The notes under the pieces: generated by a model
Told to the model about the DNA's origin: nothing
Databases searched by the model: none
Seen by the model: the letters and a program-made list of their open reading frames with translations, nothing else
Assembly (NCBI GenBank): GCA_903821605.1
Contig: CAIJLZ010000002.1
Coordinates: 1-43,370, forward strand
Length of the DNA: 43,370 nucleotides
Origin: an uncultured Sphingomonadales bacterium
GTDB lineage: Bacteria > Pseudomonadota > Alphaproteobacteria > Sphingomonadales > Sphingomonadaceae
Direction: 5' to 3'
Shown: positions 16,590 through 24,117 of the stretch, one piece after another
Layout: each line of letters begins with the position of its first letter
How positions within the stretch are numbered: position 1 is the stretch's first letter
Made by a program: the position numbers and the translations under genes

Positions 16590-17024
16590 TTAACCTAATC
16601 CCTGCGCCACACTCGCTGCGACCGGAATGGGATAGCCTGGGTTCGGATAGGTGATGCACAGATGACGGAAAGGTTCATCTGACAGCACGCGCCATACGAC
16701 CCGGCATCCTCGCGGTAACAAATAGACGCAACCCGGTTCAGCCGTTACCTTCCCGGTCTCCAGCATCAGCGGGGGCAGGTGATATTCGATCTCGGCCCGG
16801 CCCGAGACAACATATTGGACTTCGTCATGGGCAAGCGTCCAGACAATGTCCGTGCCTTTGGTAAAATCCTCATAATTGATCTGGCAAGCCGGCTCGTTGA
16901 TTCCGGTATTTACCGCGCGAAATTTGGATCCGGGCGCGAATGGGAATTCCATATCGGGCGCATCATCAAGATCACGATCGACGCAACGATACATCCCAAA
17001 GCGGCCCCATTTGATCTCGTCCAT
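16590..17024 (-). CDS. Small single-domain cupin protein (copy 2)
   Basis: A 144-residue protein with one cupin domain, homologous to the cupin at 2802-3251. The shared core is T-x-AHDE-x-QY-x2-SG-x-AE followed by LPPL, and then a PG-x-VY-x2-P turn. As in copy 1, the full histidine metal triad is missing. The start at 17,024 is chosen because AAGGAG sits 7 bases upstream; the ATG at 17,030 would be only one base from it. It is transcribed against the flanking genes, with its own promoter that resembles the TonB-receptor promoter. Function is unknown; the two copies may serve two related intermediates (inference). Confidence 0.72.
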   Translation of the reverse strand: MDEIKWGRFGMYRCVDRDLDDAPDMEFPFAPGSKFRAVNTGINEPACQINYEDFTKGTDIVWTLAHDEVQYVVSGRAEIEYHLPPLMLETGKVTAEPGCVYLLPRGCRVVWRVLSDEPFRHLCITYPNPGYPIPVAASVAQGLG

Positions 17025-17056
17025 CTCCATTCTCCTTCATCGATTGCGGCTAAAAT

Positions 17057-17079
17057 GTATTCTAAAAATACGATTCGGC
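17057..17079 (-). promoter_or_regulatory. Cupin copy 2 promoter element related to the receptor promoter
   Basis: GTATT-CTAAA-AATAC (17,057-17,071) is a perfect inverted repeat. On the minus strand GCCGAATCG, a 10-base spacer and ATACATT match GCCGAATCG, a 9-base spacer and ATACATT at the TonB-receptor promoter. This suggests the same regulator. Confidence 0.4.
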
Positions 17080-17156
17080 AAGTCGAATTGGATATCATGG
17101 GGTGAGAGTGATGTGCCCGCCGCCATCCCATACGGGCCTGCATTATGGAAAATAAT

Positions 17157-17186
17157 TTGTGATAAAACAATGTGATAGAATAATAT
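17157..17186 (+). promoter_or_regulatory. Candidate promoter of the molybdenum hydroxylase operon
   Basis: TTGTGA (17,157-17,162), an 18-base spacer and TAATAT (17,181-17,186) lie in an AT-rich stretch about 220 bases before the coxL-type start. Inverted ATCATTT/AAATGAT arms at about 17,224-17,259 may be an operator. No gene is seen between 17,025 and 17,409. Confidence 0.3.
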
Positions 17187-17409
17187 AGGCGATTGCTCGA
17201 AACATCCGCTCGGCAATTGACCTCATCATTTGCCAATGCTAGGATTGTATCCGAAATGATCACCCGGAACGTTTGGGATGCGGGTCGCTAGCCCGATTGA
17301 CGCGGCGCAGGAGGGGTGATCAAATTCAGGGCTTCGGAGTCGGTAGAGCGGGAATGTGATCCTCGCGGCGCGATTTCGGGAATGTTCGGGTTGATGCTTG
17401 GAGAGAGAC

Positions 17410-19821
17410 GTGGCGGAACATGACATGCCCGCCGACAAATATGTCGGCCAATCGGTGCGGACGATTGAAGGACGAGGCCCGGTGACGGGTACGTCCAAAT
17501 ATACCAATGATTTCGCTTTCCCCGGTCAATTATACGCATTCATTGTCCGCAGCCCGCACGCGAGCGCGAAGATCAAGCGCGTTGATCTCTCGGGCGCGCT
17601 CAAGGTGCATGGTGTGGTGTGCGCCTATGATGGCGCGCAGGTGGCGGAACATTTGAACCCGCTTACCCATTATATTGATCCAGGTGTATTTGGTGGTCAA
17701 AGCGCCGAACTCCGCGCGGTCGCGATCGACGAGGTGTGGTGCTATGGTCAACCAGTTGCCGTTGTCGTGGCCGACGACCGCCGCGTGGCGCGCTATGCCG
17801 CGTCACGCATTCAGATTGATTATGAACCGATCAGCCCCGTGTTGGAGATCGAGGATGCCATTGCGCCGGATGCCCGGGCAGTCGTTCCGGGCTGGGAAAA
17901 TAATTTCATCATGCGGGTACCGTTCCGTAACGGGGATCCGGATGGAGCCTTTGCGCGGGCGGATCATGTGGTCAGCACCACAGTGCGGATCCATCGCTTT
18001 TCGACCCAACCGATCGAGACGCGCTGCTATAATGCGGTGTGGGAGCATGATACCGAGAGCGTGACGCTCTATGCCACGGCACAAAACCCGCATCCGATGC
18101 GCTATGTGCTTTCGCAGATTTTGCGGATGCCCGAGAATAAGATCCGCGTCATCGCCCCGACGATTGGTGGCGCTTTCGGGGTCAAGATGCATGGTCACCC
18201 CGAAGAATCCTTGATCTGCCTAATGGCGAAGTTGACGGGACGGCCTGTCAAATGGACTGAGACCCGCGAGGAGTGCTTGCTGGTTGGTGCGCGCGAGCAA
18301 CGGCACGATGTCCAGATGGCCTTTACCGCCGACGGCGAGTTGATCGGGCTGCGCGATAATTTTTACGCGAACACAGGGGCGCCCTCAGCCTGTCCGGGCT
18401 GGGGCATGGCATTTTTGACCGGGTTGACGATGCCTGGCCCCTATAAGGTGCGGGACATTGATGTCACCATGCACGCGGTGGCCACCAATAAGCCGGCTTG
18501 GAACGCGGCGCGGGGCTACGGTAAAGAAGCCACTGCCATCGCGTTGGAACTGGCGCTGGATGAAGCGGCGCGCGAGCTTGGGTTTGATCCGGTTGAGTTG
18601 CGGATGAAGAACTTCATTCAGTCCGACCAATTCCCTTATCCCAGCCCGAATGGCCTGATGTATGACTCCGGCGATTATGGCGGGGCGGTGCAGAAGGCGC
18701 TGGCGGCCATCGATTATGAAGGATGGCGCGCGCGTCAGGCGGAAGGCATCCGCGATGGCAAATATATCGGCATCGGGATCGCCTATGAATTGACGCCAGA
18801 AGGTGGTGCGTTGCCGGGTACCATGGTGTCCGGTTATGACAGCAGCTCGGTGCGGATCGGGCCGGATGGATCGGTTCGGGTCCTGACCGGGGTGACTACG
18901 CCCGGCACTGGCAACCCCACGGGCATTGCCCAGATTGTCGCCGATGAATTGGGCGTGGCGCTGGAGACGATTGAGGTCACGCAGGGTGATACCACCACCT
19001 GCCCATATGGTTTTGGTAATTATTCAGGCCGAAGCACGATTGTCGGTGGCGGTTCTGCGGCCCTTGCGGCGCAGGAATTGCGCGTCAAGGTCATCAAGGT
19101 GGCCGCTGCCTTATTTGGTGTTGAGGTGGAGCAGGTTGAACTGCACCGGGGTATCTTCAGCGTCGTGGGAGACCCGGCCAGAACCTTGACCTTTAAAGAG
19201 GTCAGCTACGCGTCCTATACGCGCGCCTATGATGTGGCATCTTGTATCATGCCACCTTTGGAAGCGACTGCCACCTTCAAGCCGTCCTCGATCCGCCATA
19301 CGCCGGACGAGAATGGCCATATCAACCCTTATCCCAGCTATTCCAACGCCGCCTATGTCGCGGTTTGCGAGGTTGATGTGGCAACCGGCAAGACCAACTT
19401 GCTGCGCTTTGCAGCGGCGCATGATTGCGGCCGGGTCATCAATCCGGTGCTGGTCGAAGGTCAGGCCTGTGGGGCAGTTGGCTTCGGGGTCGGTGGCTTG
19501 TTGTTTGAAGATATCCGCTTCGACAGTTCCGGTCGCCAGCTCACGCGCGGTTTCATGGACTATGTCATGCCGCGCTGCGAAGACATCCCCGAAATCCGGA
19601 TGGTCCATCATGACAGCCCCAACCCCGATACCTATATGGGTTTGAAGGGGGCGGGCGAGGCCGGTGTCGGTGGATCTGCGGCGGCGGTTGCCAATGCGAT
19701 CAACGACGCCCTGCGCCCGCTGGGTGTGGCGCTCAATCAGTTGCCGTTCAGCCCATCGCGGGTTTGGGGGGTGATCCAGGCCGGGACTGCGGCCAAACAA
19801 AATATTGGTGAGGCTGCCTGA
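17410..19821 (+). CDS. Xanthine-dehydrogenase-family molybdopterin-binding catalytic subunit (CoxL type)
   Basis: An approximately 803-residue large subunit of a molybdenum hydroxylase that inserts water-derived oxygen into an aromatic ring, N-heterocycle or aldehyde. Molybdopterin motifs include GGAFG (about 253-257), the active-site loop AARGYG (about 366-371) and the catalytic glutamate in GAGEAG (E about 750). The loop is of the xanthine-dehydrogenase kind (RGFG-like), not the AYXCSFR of true CO dehydrogenase, so CO oxidation is unlikely. Three starts compete: TTG 17,398, GTG 17,410 with GGAGAG 4 bases upstream, and ATG 17,425. It forms an operon with the FAD and iron-sulphur subunits, one base and one base apart. 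Likely substrates are pyridine, quinoline or purine-like rings (inference). Confidence 0.92.
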   Translation: MAEHDMPADKYVGQSVRTIEGRGPVTGTSKYTNDFAFPGQLYAFIVRSPHASAKIKRVDLSGALKVHGVVCAYDGAQVAEHLNPLTHYIDPGVFGGQSAELRAVAIDEVWCYGQPVAVVVADDRRVARYAASRIQIDYEPISPVLEIEDAIAPDARAVVPGWENNFIMRVPFRNGDPDGAFARADHVVSTTVRIHRFSTQPIETRCYNAVWEHDTESVTLYATAQNPHPMRYVLSQILRMPENKIRVIAPTIGGAFGVKMHGHPEESLICLMAKLTGRPVKWTETREECLLVGAREQRHDVQMAFTADGELIGLRDNFYANTGAPSACPGWGMAFLTGLTMPGPYKVRDIDVTMHAVATNKPAWNAARGYGKEATAIALELALDEAARELGFDPVELRMKNFIQSDQFPYPSPNGLMYDSGDYGGAVQKALAAIDYEGWRARQAEGIRDGKYIGIGIAYELTPEGGALPGTMVSGYDSSSVRIGPDGSVRVLTGVTTPGTGNPTGIAQIVADELGVALETIEVTQGDTTTCPYGFGNYSGRSTIVGGGSAALAAQELRVKVIKVAAALFGVEVEQVELHRGIFSVVGDPARTLTFKEVSYASYTRAYDVASCIMPPLEATATFKPSSIRHTPDENGHINPYPSYSNAAYVAVCEVDVATGKTNLLRFAAAHDCGRVINPVLVEGQACGAVGFGVGGLLFEDIRFDSSGRQLTRGFMDYVMPRCEDIPEIRMVHHDSPNPDTYMGLKGAGEAGVGGSAAAVANAINDALRPLGVALNQLPFSPSRVWGVIQAGTAAKQNIGEAA

Positions 19822-19822
19822 C

Positions 19823-20701
19823 ATGAGCCTTTATCCCCTTTTCGCACGGCCGCGCACGGTTCAGCAGGCGGCTCAAGTCCTTGAATCCATGTCTTCGGGT
19901 GTGGTGGTGATTGCCGGGGGGCAGGAATTGATGCCCCATGTCAATCATGGGGTGCTCCAACCCGAAGTCTATGTCGATATCAATGCCCTGGCTGATCTCA
20001 AGGGCATTCGGGAAGACGATGGCTTGGTGTCGATTGGCGCCCTTACCGTGCATCGCGACACTTTCTCCGACCCACTGGTGGCCGAGAAGCTCCCGCTTTT
20101 GGTGGAGGCGATGAAGCTGATTGGCGGCGGGCGGCAGGTGCACAATCGTGCCACCATGGGTGGCAATATCGTCGCGATGCACCCGCTTTATGATGTCGTC
20201 CCCGTGCTGCTTACCCTGGAGGCGCAGGTGGAAGTTGTCCGGGGTGCGGAAACGCGTCGGACATCGCTCAAAGAGTTGATGGCTGACCCTCGTCATGGCC
20301 TAGGCAGTGAAGCGATATTGATCCGCGTCCTTGTTGCCCCGATGGCAGCAGATGCGGGCTTTGCCTATGAAAAGCTGAAATCTTCGGGTGGGGCTTATGG
20401 CTCGGCCAATGCGGCAGTCGCTTTGACTGTGGCTGACGGCGTGATTGCATCGCTGCGGCTGGTGATCGGGGCCGTGGCGGATCGTTTGGTTGATGCCAGT
20501 GAGGCGCTGGCCTTTTGTATTGGACAAAGCTGGTCGGACGCATTGGCTAGCAAGGTCGAACATTGTTGTGCCGGCCTGATTGATCAACCGCTGTCTGATC
20601 ATCAGGGCGATGGTGAGTGGCGCAAGGCAATGGCGGGCGTCGTGGCCCAGCGTGCCATGGGTCGGGCAGTTGCGCGGGCAGTTGCGCAGGAAGGGCGATA
20701 A
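19823..20701 (+). CDS. Molybdenum hydroxylase FAD-binding subunit (CoxM type)
   Basis: A 292-residue medium subunit that passes electrons from the iron-sulphur subunit to an acceptor. The FAD-binding segments are seen: AGGQELMPHVNHG (the AGGT-like loop near residue 38) and VHNRATMGGNIV (near 111). The C-terminal CO-dehydrogenase flavoprotein domain follows. The ATG at 19,823 lies one base past the CoxL-type stop, showing translational coupling. Subunit order large-medium-small differs from the common medium-small-large order of carbon monoxide dehydrogenase operons, which again fits a separate hydroxylase type. Confidence 0.9.
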   Translation: MSLYPLFARPRTVQQAAQVLESMSSGVVVIAGGQELMPHVNHGVLQPEVYVDINALADLKGIREDDGLVSIGALTVHRDTFSDPLVAEKLPLLVEAMKLIGGGRQVHNRATMGGNIVAMHPLYDVVPVLLTLEAQVEVVRGAETRRTSLKELMADPRHGLGSEAILIRVLVAPMAADAGFAYEKLKSSGGAYGSANAAVALTVADGVIASLRLVIGAVADRLVDASEALAFCIGQSWSDALASKVEHCCAGLIDQPLSDHQGDGEWRKAMAGVVAQRAMGRAVARAVAQEGR

Positions 20702-20702
20702 A

Positions 20703-21203
20703 ATGGAAGACTTGCTGACACAAAGCACGCTGGTCCAGCTACGGGTTAACGGCAAGCTGCATGAACTGGAAGTCATGCCCTTTACGTCGTTGCTCGATCT
20801 ATTACGCGAGGAATTGCACCTGACCGGCACCCATATGGGATGCATGACGGGTCATTGCGGGGCGTGCACCGTGATGGTCAACGGCCGGATCGCCAAATCC
20901 TGTATTGTGCTGGCGTCAACGCTGGAACGCGCGGAAATCACGACGATTGAGGGACTGCGCACCGCCGATGGCAAGTTGCACCCGGTGCAGCAGGCATTTT
21001 GGGACGAGGCCGGTTTCCAATGCGGTTATTGCGCGCCCGGCATGCTGATGAGCGCCGTTGAATTGCTCAAAGAAAATCCGAATCCCGATGATGCCGCGAT
21101 TGAAAGCGGGATCGCCGGTACGCTGTGTCGCTGCACTGGCTATCGCAGCATTGTCCGAGCGGTGAAGGCGGCCGCCGTCCGGATGAACTCACCGGAAGCT
21201 TGA
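20703..21203 (+). CDS. Molybdenum hydroxylase [2Fe-2S] subunit (CoxS type)
   Basis: A 166-residue small subunit with two [2Fe-2S] clusters. The plant-ferredoxin-type cluster is held by C47, C52, C55 and C67 (GCMTGHCGAC). The second, helical-domain cluster is held by C107, C110, C142 and C144 (QCGYC and LCRC). It carries electrons from the molybdenum site to the FAD subunit. The ATG at 20,703 follows the CoxM-type stop by one base; the longer upstream frame is an overlap with that gene. All eight cysteines are present, so the enzyme should be functional. Confidence 0.94.
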   Translation: MEDLLTQSTLVQLRVNGKLHELEVMPFTSLLDLLREELHLTGTHMGCMTGHCGACTVMVNGRIAKSCIVLASTLERAEITTIEGLRTADGKLHPVQQAFWDEAGFQCGYCAPGMLMSAVELLKENPNPDDAAIESGIAGTLCRCTGYRSIVRAVKAAAVRMNSPEA

Positions 21204-21247
21204 GCTTCCCTGAACCCGATCCGTCTATCCTCCTCAGGAGAAATAAG

Positions 21248-21817
21248 ATGAATGCAATCGCTGAACTGACCAAGATGAACATCAAGATCAAGACACCAAC
21301 ACCGGAAGCGCTTGCGCCTTATGGCACGGTGTTGGGCTATAACCCGGCGGTCGAGCCGCTGCCGATTGATTTTTACGAGGGCGCCGCGAAGGTGCGCCGT
21401 GTCGCCCAGTTTGAATCTCAGGGCGATATCGAAATGCCGATTGTGACCGTGAAGCGTCGGCCGCTCAAGCTGCGCTGGATGGAACGCCATTTTCATCATA
21501 CGCAGGCCTTTGTGTCGCTCGGCGGCCATCCGTTCATTGGCGTGTTCGCAGCGCCGAATGACGGCGAAATACCTGATATCAACAAGGTTGAGGCCTTTTT
21601 GTTCGATGGCTCGGCAGGCTTCATGATGCACAAGGGGACGTGGCACGATTTCCCGTTCGTGCTGGTCGATGACACCAGCCTGTTGGTGATCCTGACCCGT
21701 CAGGCGACCGATGGTCTGGTCCGTGACAATGTGATCCTCGATGAGGCGCAGTCCGAAGATCTCGACAAGAAGGATCTCCGCGCGCGGCTCGGGCTCGATA
21801 TCGATCTGGTGTTCTGA
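21248..21817 (+). CDS. Ureidoglycolate-lyase (AllA)-like protein
   Basis: A 189-residue protein whose central part matches the AllA family: HHTQAFVSLGGHPFIGVFA, then a stretch ending MHKGTWHDFPFVL. True ureidoglycolate lyase releases urea and glyoxylate from ureidoglycolate in purine breakdown and is a cupin-like homodimer. No other allantoin or purine genes are present, so here it may cleave a ureido or similar C-N intermediate made after heterocycle ring opening by HyuAB and the molybdenum hydroxylase (inference). AGGAG 7 bases upstream supports the ATG at 21,248. It follows the CoxS-type gene by 44 bases and is probably in the same operon. Confidence 0.8.
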   Translation: MNAIAELTKMNIKIKTPTPEALAPYGTVLGYNPAVEPLPIDFYEGAAKVRRVAQFESQGDIEMPIVTVKRRPLKLRWMERHFHHTQAFVSLGGHPFIGVFAAPNDGEIPDINKVEAFLFDGSAGFMMHKGTWHDFPFVLVDDTSLLVILTRQATDGLVRDNVILDEAQSEDLDKKDLRARLGLDIDLVF

Positions 21818-21827
21818 TCCGGTTTTT

Positions 21828-21871
21828 GGGGTTCGTTCTCGCCCGGCCGATGCGGGGCGAGAATGAACCCC
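21828..21871 (+). terminator. Long hairpin between the AllA-like and methyltransferase genes
   Basis: Arms 21,828-21,844 and 21,855-21,871 pair over 17 positions with one G-U wobble and a loop of 10. No T-run follows, so it may be an attenuator or an mRNA-stabilising hairpin within the operon rather than a full stop. Confidence 0.5.
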
Positions 21872-21893
21872 TGCCGTTCAAAGGAGTGTCACG

Positions 21894-23069
21894 ATGACTG
21901 CGCATGCCGATATGTCTGTTCAGTACCAGCATGATGTTCTGCCGAAGGCGACCAGCGACGAACTGGCGCGTCAGGAATTCGTGAAGAGCTTCAAATTCCA
22001 TTTGGCAACCCAAGTGGCCCCGGCAAACCGGCTCGCTTTCGATAGCCGCGCGCTGCCGCGCCACCGTCAGCAGGGCGGCGCAGAACCAAGCGATCATTGC
22101 GATGTGCAGCAGATCATGCGGGATGATCCCTATTTCAACTTCTGGGGCGCCTTGCAGCGCAACAGCCAAGAACAAATGTGGCTTGCCACCCAGTTGATGG
22201 TTGAACGTGATTTCACAGGCCTGCCGGTCCGTGCGGGCGAGCCGCTCGGGACGCTGGAATTGGACGCATCGGTCAAGACGCCGCGTTATCATACGCTGGT
22301 CGATATTCACTGCATGCCGGGCGGCTATCATAGCGAGTTTGCCCCGGAGGATGCCTCAAATGGGGCGGTCTATGATCGGGCGGTCCATGTCTATGCCATG
22401 GGCCGTTTGGGGCCGCTGAATGCGGATATTGGCGACAGCGCCGCCGCCTATGTCAAACGGGCATTTCCGGCACTACATCCGAAGCGCATTCTCGATCTGG
22501 GCTGCACCGTCGGCCATTCGACATTGCCCTATGCCGACGCCTTTCCGGACGCTGAGATTTACGCGATCGATGTAGGCGCACCGGTTTTGCGTTACGCGCA
22601 TGCGCGGGCCGAGGCGCTGGGGAAGAAGGTGCACTTCAGCCAGCAAAATGCCGAGCACACCAATTTCCCGGATGGTCATTTCGACCTGATCGTCTCGCAT
22701 ATTCTTGTGCATGAGACGAGCCACAACGCGATCCGCAATATCATGCGCGAGGCATATCGCCTGCTGGCGCCAGGTGGGGTGGTCTTGCACGTCGAAACGC
22801 CGCCGTTCCGCGATCTCGACATGTTCGATGCGTTTATGCTCGATTGGGATACGCGCAATAACAATGAACCTTATTGGCACGCCAGCCATGAACTGGTGCC
22901 GGCGGAGCTTGCCGAACAGGCTGGATTCGGGGCGGCTGCTGCGTTTGAAGCGGTGCAGCCGAGCGCGTTCGGCATGGCAGAAGCAGCACGAACCCATGTC
23001 TTTCAATGTGGCGATTTTGGCGGCGCCGGGTCGTGGTACATCTGGGGTGCGCGCAAGCCGGGAAATTGA
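21894..23069 (+). CDS. SAM-dependent class I methyltransferase with long N-terminal region
   Basis: A 391-residue protein. The Rossmann SAM-binding fold starts around residue 198 with motif I ILDLGCTVGHS, followed by the acidic motif EIYAIDVG and the post-motif FDLIVSHILVHE. Residues 1-190 form an extra N-terminal domain I do not recognise. A methyltransferase is unexpected in a degradative set: it could methylate a toxic intermediate, or the fold may serve another reaction. AAAGGAG upstream supports the start. It follows a strong hairpin and precedes a small unknown gene by 38 bases. Confidence 0.82.
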   Translation: MTAHADMSVQYQHDVLPKATSDELARQEFVKSFKFHLATQVAPANRLAFDSRALPRHRQQGGAEPSDHCDVQQIMRDDPYFNFWGALQRNSQEQMWLATQLMVERDFTGLPVRAGEPLGTLELDASVKTPRYHTLVDIHCMPGGYHSEFAPEDASNGAVYDRAVHVYAMGRLGPLNADIGDSAAAYVKRAFPALHPKRILDLGCTVGHSTLPYADAFPDAEIYAIDVGAPVLRYAHARAEALGKKVHFSQQNAEHTNFPDGHFDLIVSHILVHETSHNAIRNIMREAYRLLAPGGVVLHVETPPFRDLDMFDAFMLDWDTRNNNEPYWHASHELVPAELAEQAGFGAAAAFEAVQPSAFGMAEAARTHVFQCGDFGGAGSWYIWGARKPGN

Positions 23070-23107
23070 ACGCCGCGCCAATGCTGTCTGAACGGGGATG
23101 ATTGGAG

Positions 23108-23467
23108 ATGAAGCCGATGGTGGAATTGCCGCGTAAGGCGAAGGGGCAGCGACCCGCTTATTTTTCGGACCCGGCGATCGACAAGCTGTTGTCGATGACC
23201 TTGGCGCTGGCGGGTGAGGTATCCGTCTTGCGGGATCGGATCGACAGCATCGAATATTTGTTGGAGACGGGCCAATCGATCTCACGCAAGGCTGTCGATG
23301 ATTTTGTCCCGCCAGCCGCGCTGCGGGCTGAACGCGATGCGCGGCGCGATCAATTTCTTGGCATTGTGCTTCGCGCGATCCATGACGAACGCGAGGATAT
23401 GGCTGCGAAACTGGACCAGAGCAGCACCGGCTATGAGGCGGCGGTCGAGGATGTTGAAACCAATTGA
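23108..23467 (+). CDS. Small unknown protein, helical, operon member
   Basis: A 119-residue soluble, charged protein without recognisable catalytic motif. Residues about 28-60 (LSMTLALAGEVSVLRDRIDS and following) look like a long amphipathic helix or short coiled coil, and the C-terminal third is also helical. It may be an assembly or accessory factor for a neighbouring oxygenase. GGGGA 9 bases upstream supports the ATG at 23,108. It ends directly in a good terminator, so it closes this transcription unit. Function is not assigned. Confidence 0.65.
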   Translation: MKPMVELPRKAKGQRPAYFSDPAIDKLLSMTLALAGEVSVLRDRIDSIEYLLETGQSISRKAVDDFVPPAALRAERDARRDQFLGIVLRAIHDEREDMAAKLDQSSTGYEAAVEDVETN

Positions 23468-23495
23468 GCGGCGCCCATCGGGTGTCGCTTTTTTT
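23468..23495 (+). terminator. Intrinsic terminator with seven T residues
   Basis: GCGGCGCCC (23,468-23,476), loop ATC, and GGGTGTCGC (23,480-23,488) pair over 9 positions with two wobbles, followed by seven T (23,489-23,495). It overlaps a wider GAGCGGCGC/GCGCCGCTC repeat ending at 23,513. Confidence 0.85.
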
Positions 23496-23578
23496 GATAG
23501 CGGTGCGCCGCTCATTATCATCGTCCCCAATTAAACCGGTCGATTGTCAATCAATCCAAAGCAAGAAGGAGAGAGGAT

Positions 23579-24034
23579 ATGAGCAGTAAGGAATATGTTG
23601 CGGGGGATTACGCACCCGGGACGCCCAAGGCGATTATCAAGGACTTCATGAATACCTTGCTCGGTTATACCGATACCAAGGAATATGACGAAGGCGGGAT
23701 CAATTCGTTCTTCACCGATGATATCGAGTTGCACCTGCCTGGTACCCGTCCCGATACGCCATGGGCTGGCACATTTCGCGGTCTTCAGGAAATGGATGAA
23801 TTCTGGGAAATCTGCGCCAAGCATCTCGATATCATCAGCCATGACGTGCAGCACATCATTGCCGATGGCGACAAGGTCGTCGTGGTTGCACACGAACTGA
23901 TGGCCTCGAAGATCACCGGCACCCGGGGCGAACAGGATTATGCCTGGCTGTTCCAATTGCGCGATGGCAAAATCTGGTACTGGCGCTTGTTTGAGGCGAC
24001 CGAAGCCATTGCCAACACCTTTCGGGTACCCTGA
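23579..24034 (+). CDS. NTF2/SnoaL-like small protein
   Basis: A 151-residue protein with the cone-shaped NTF2-like fold pattern: a helical N-terminus ending in SFFTDDIELHLPG, then WAGTFRGLQEMDEFWEI, and strands VVVVAHELMA and YAWLFQLRDGKIWYWRLFEAT. SnoaL-like enzymes act as dehydratases, isomerases or cyclases without cofactor, and the family also includes dioxygenase beta subunits. A role as the missing small subunit of the Rieske oxygenase is possible but unproven. GGAGAGAGG precedes the ATG. It starts a new unit after the terminator and is followed by alpha/beta copy 2. Confidence 0.75.
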   Translation: MSSKEYVAGDYAPGTPKAIIKDFMNTLLGYTDTKEYDEGGINSFFTDDIELHLPGTRPDTPWAGTFRGLQEMDEFWEICAKHLDIISHDVQHIIADGDKVVVVAHELMASKITGTRGEQDYAWLFQLRDGKIWYWRLFEATEAIANTFRVP

Positions 24035-24057
24035 GCCCGAATAATATAGTGACGTGC

Positions 24058-24091
24058 CGTTCCGGGCACATGTGATGGATCGCCCGGAACG
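24058..24091 (+). repeat. 10-bp inverted repeat CGTTCCGGGC/GCCCGGAACG
   Basis: Arms 24,058-24,067 and 24,082-24,091 are perfect, with a 14-base loop, between the NTF2-like and alpha/beta genes. No T-run follows; it could be a partial terminator or an operator. Confidence 0.4.
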
Positions 24092-24117
24092 CGTGCGCCA
24101 GCCATGGGGACAGGATA

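Noticed and set aside
17410-19821. Carbon monoxide dehydrogenase large subunit
   Set aside because: The CO-specific loop AYXCSFR is absent; the loop AARGYG fits the xanthine-dehydrogenase-like hydroxylases instead.
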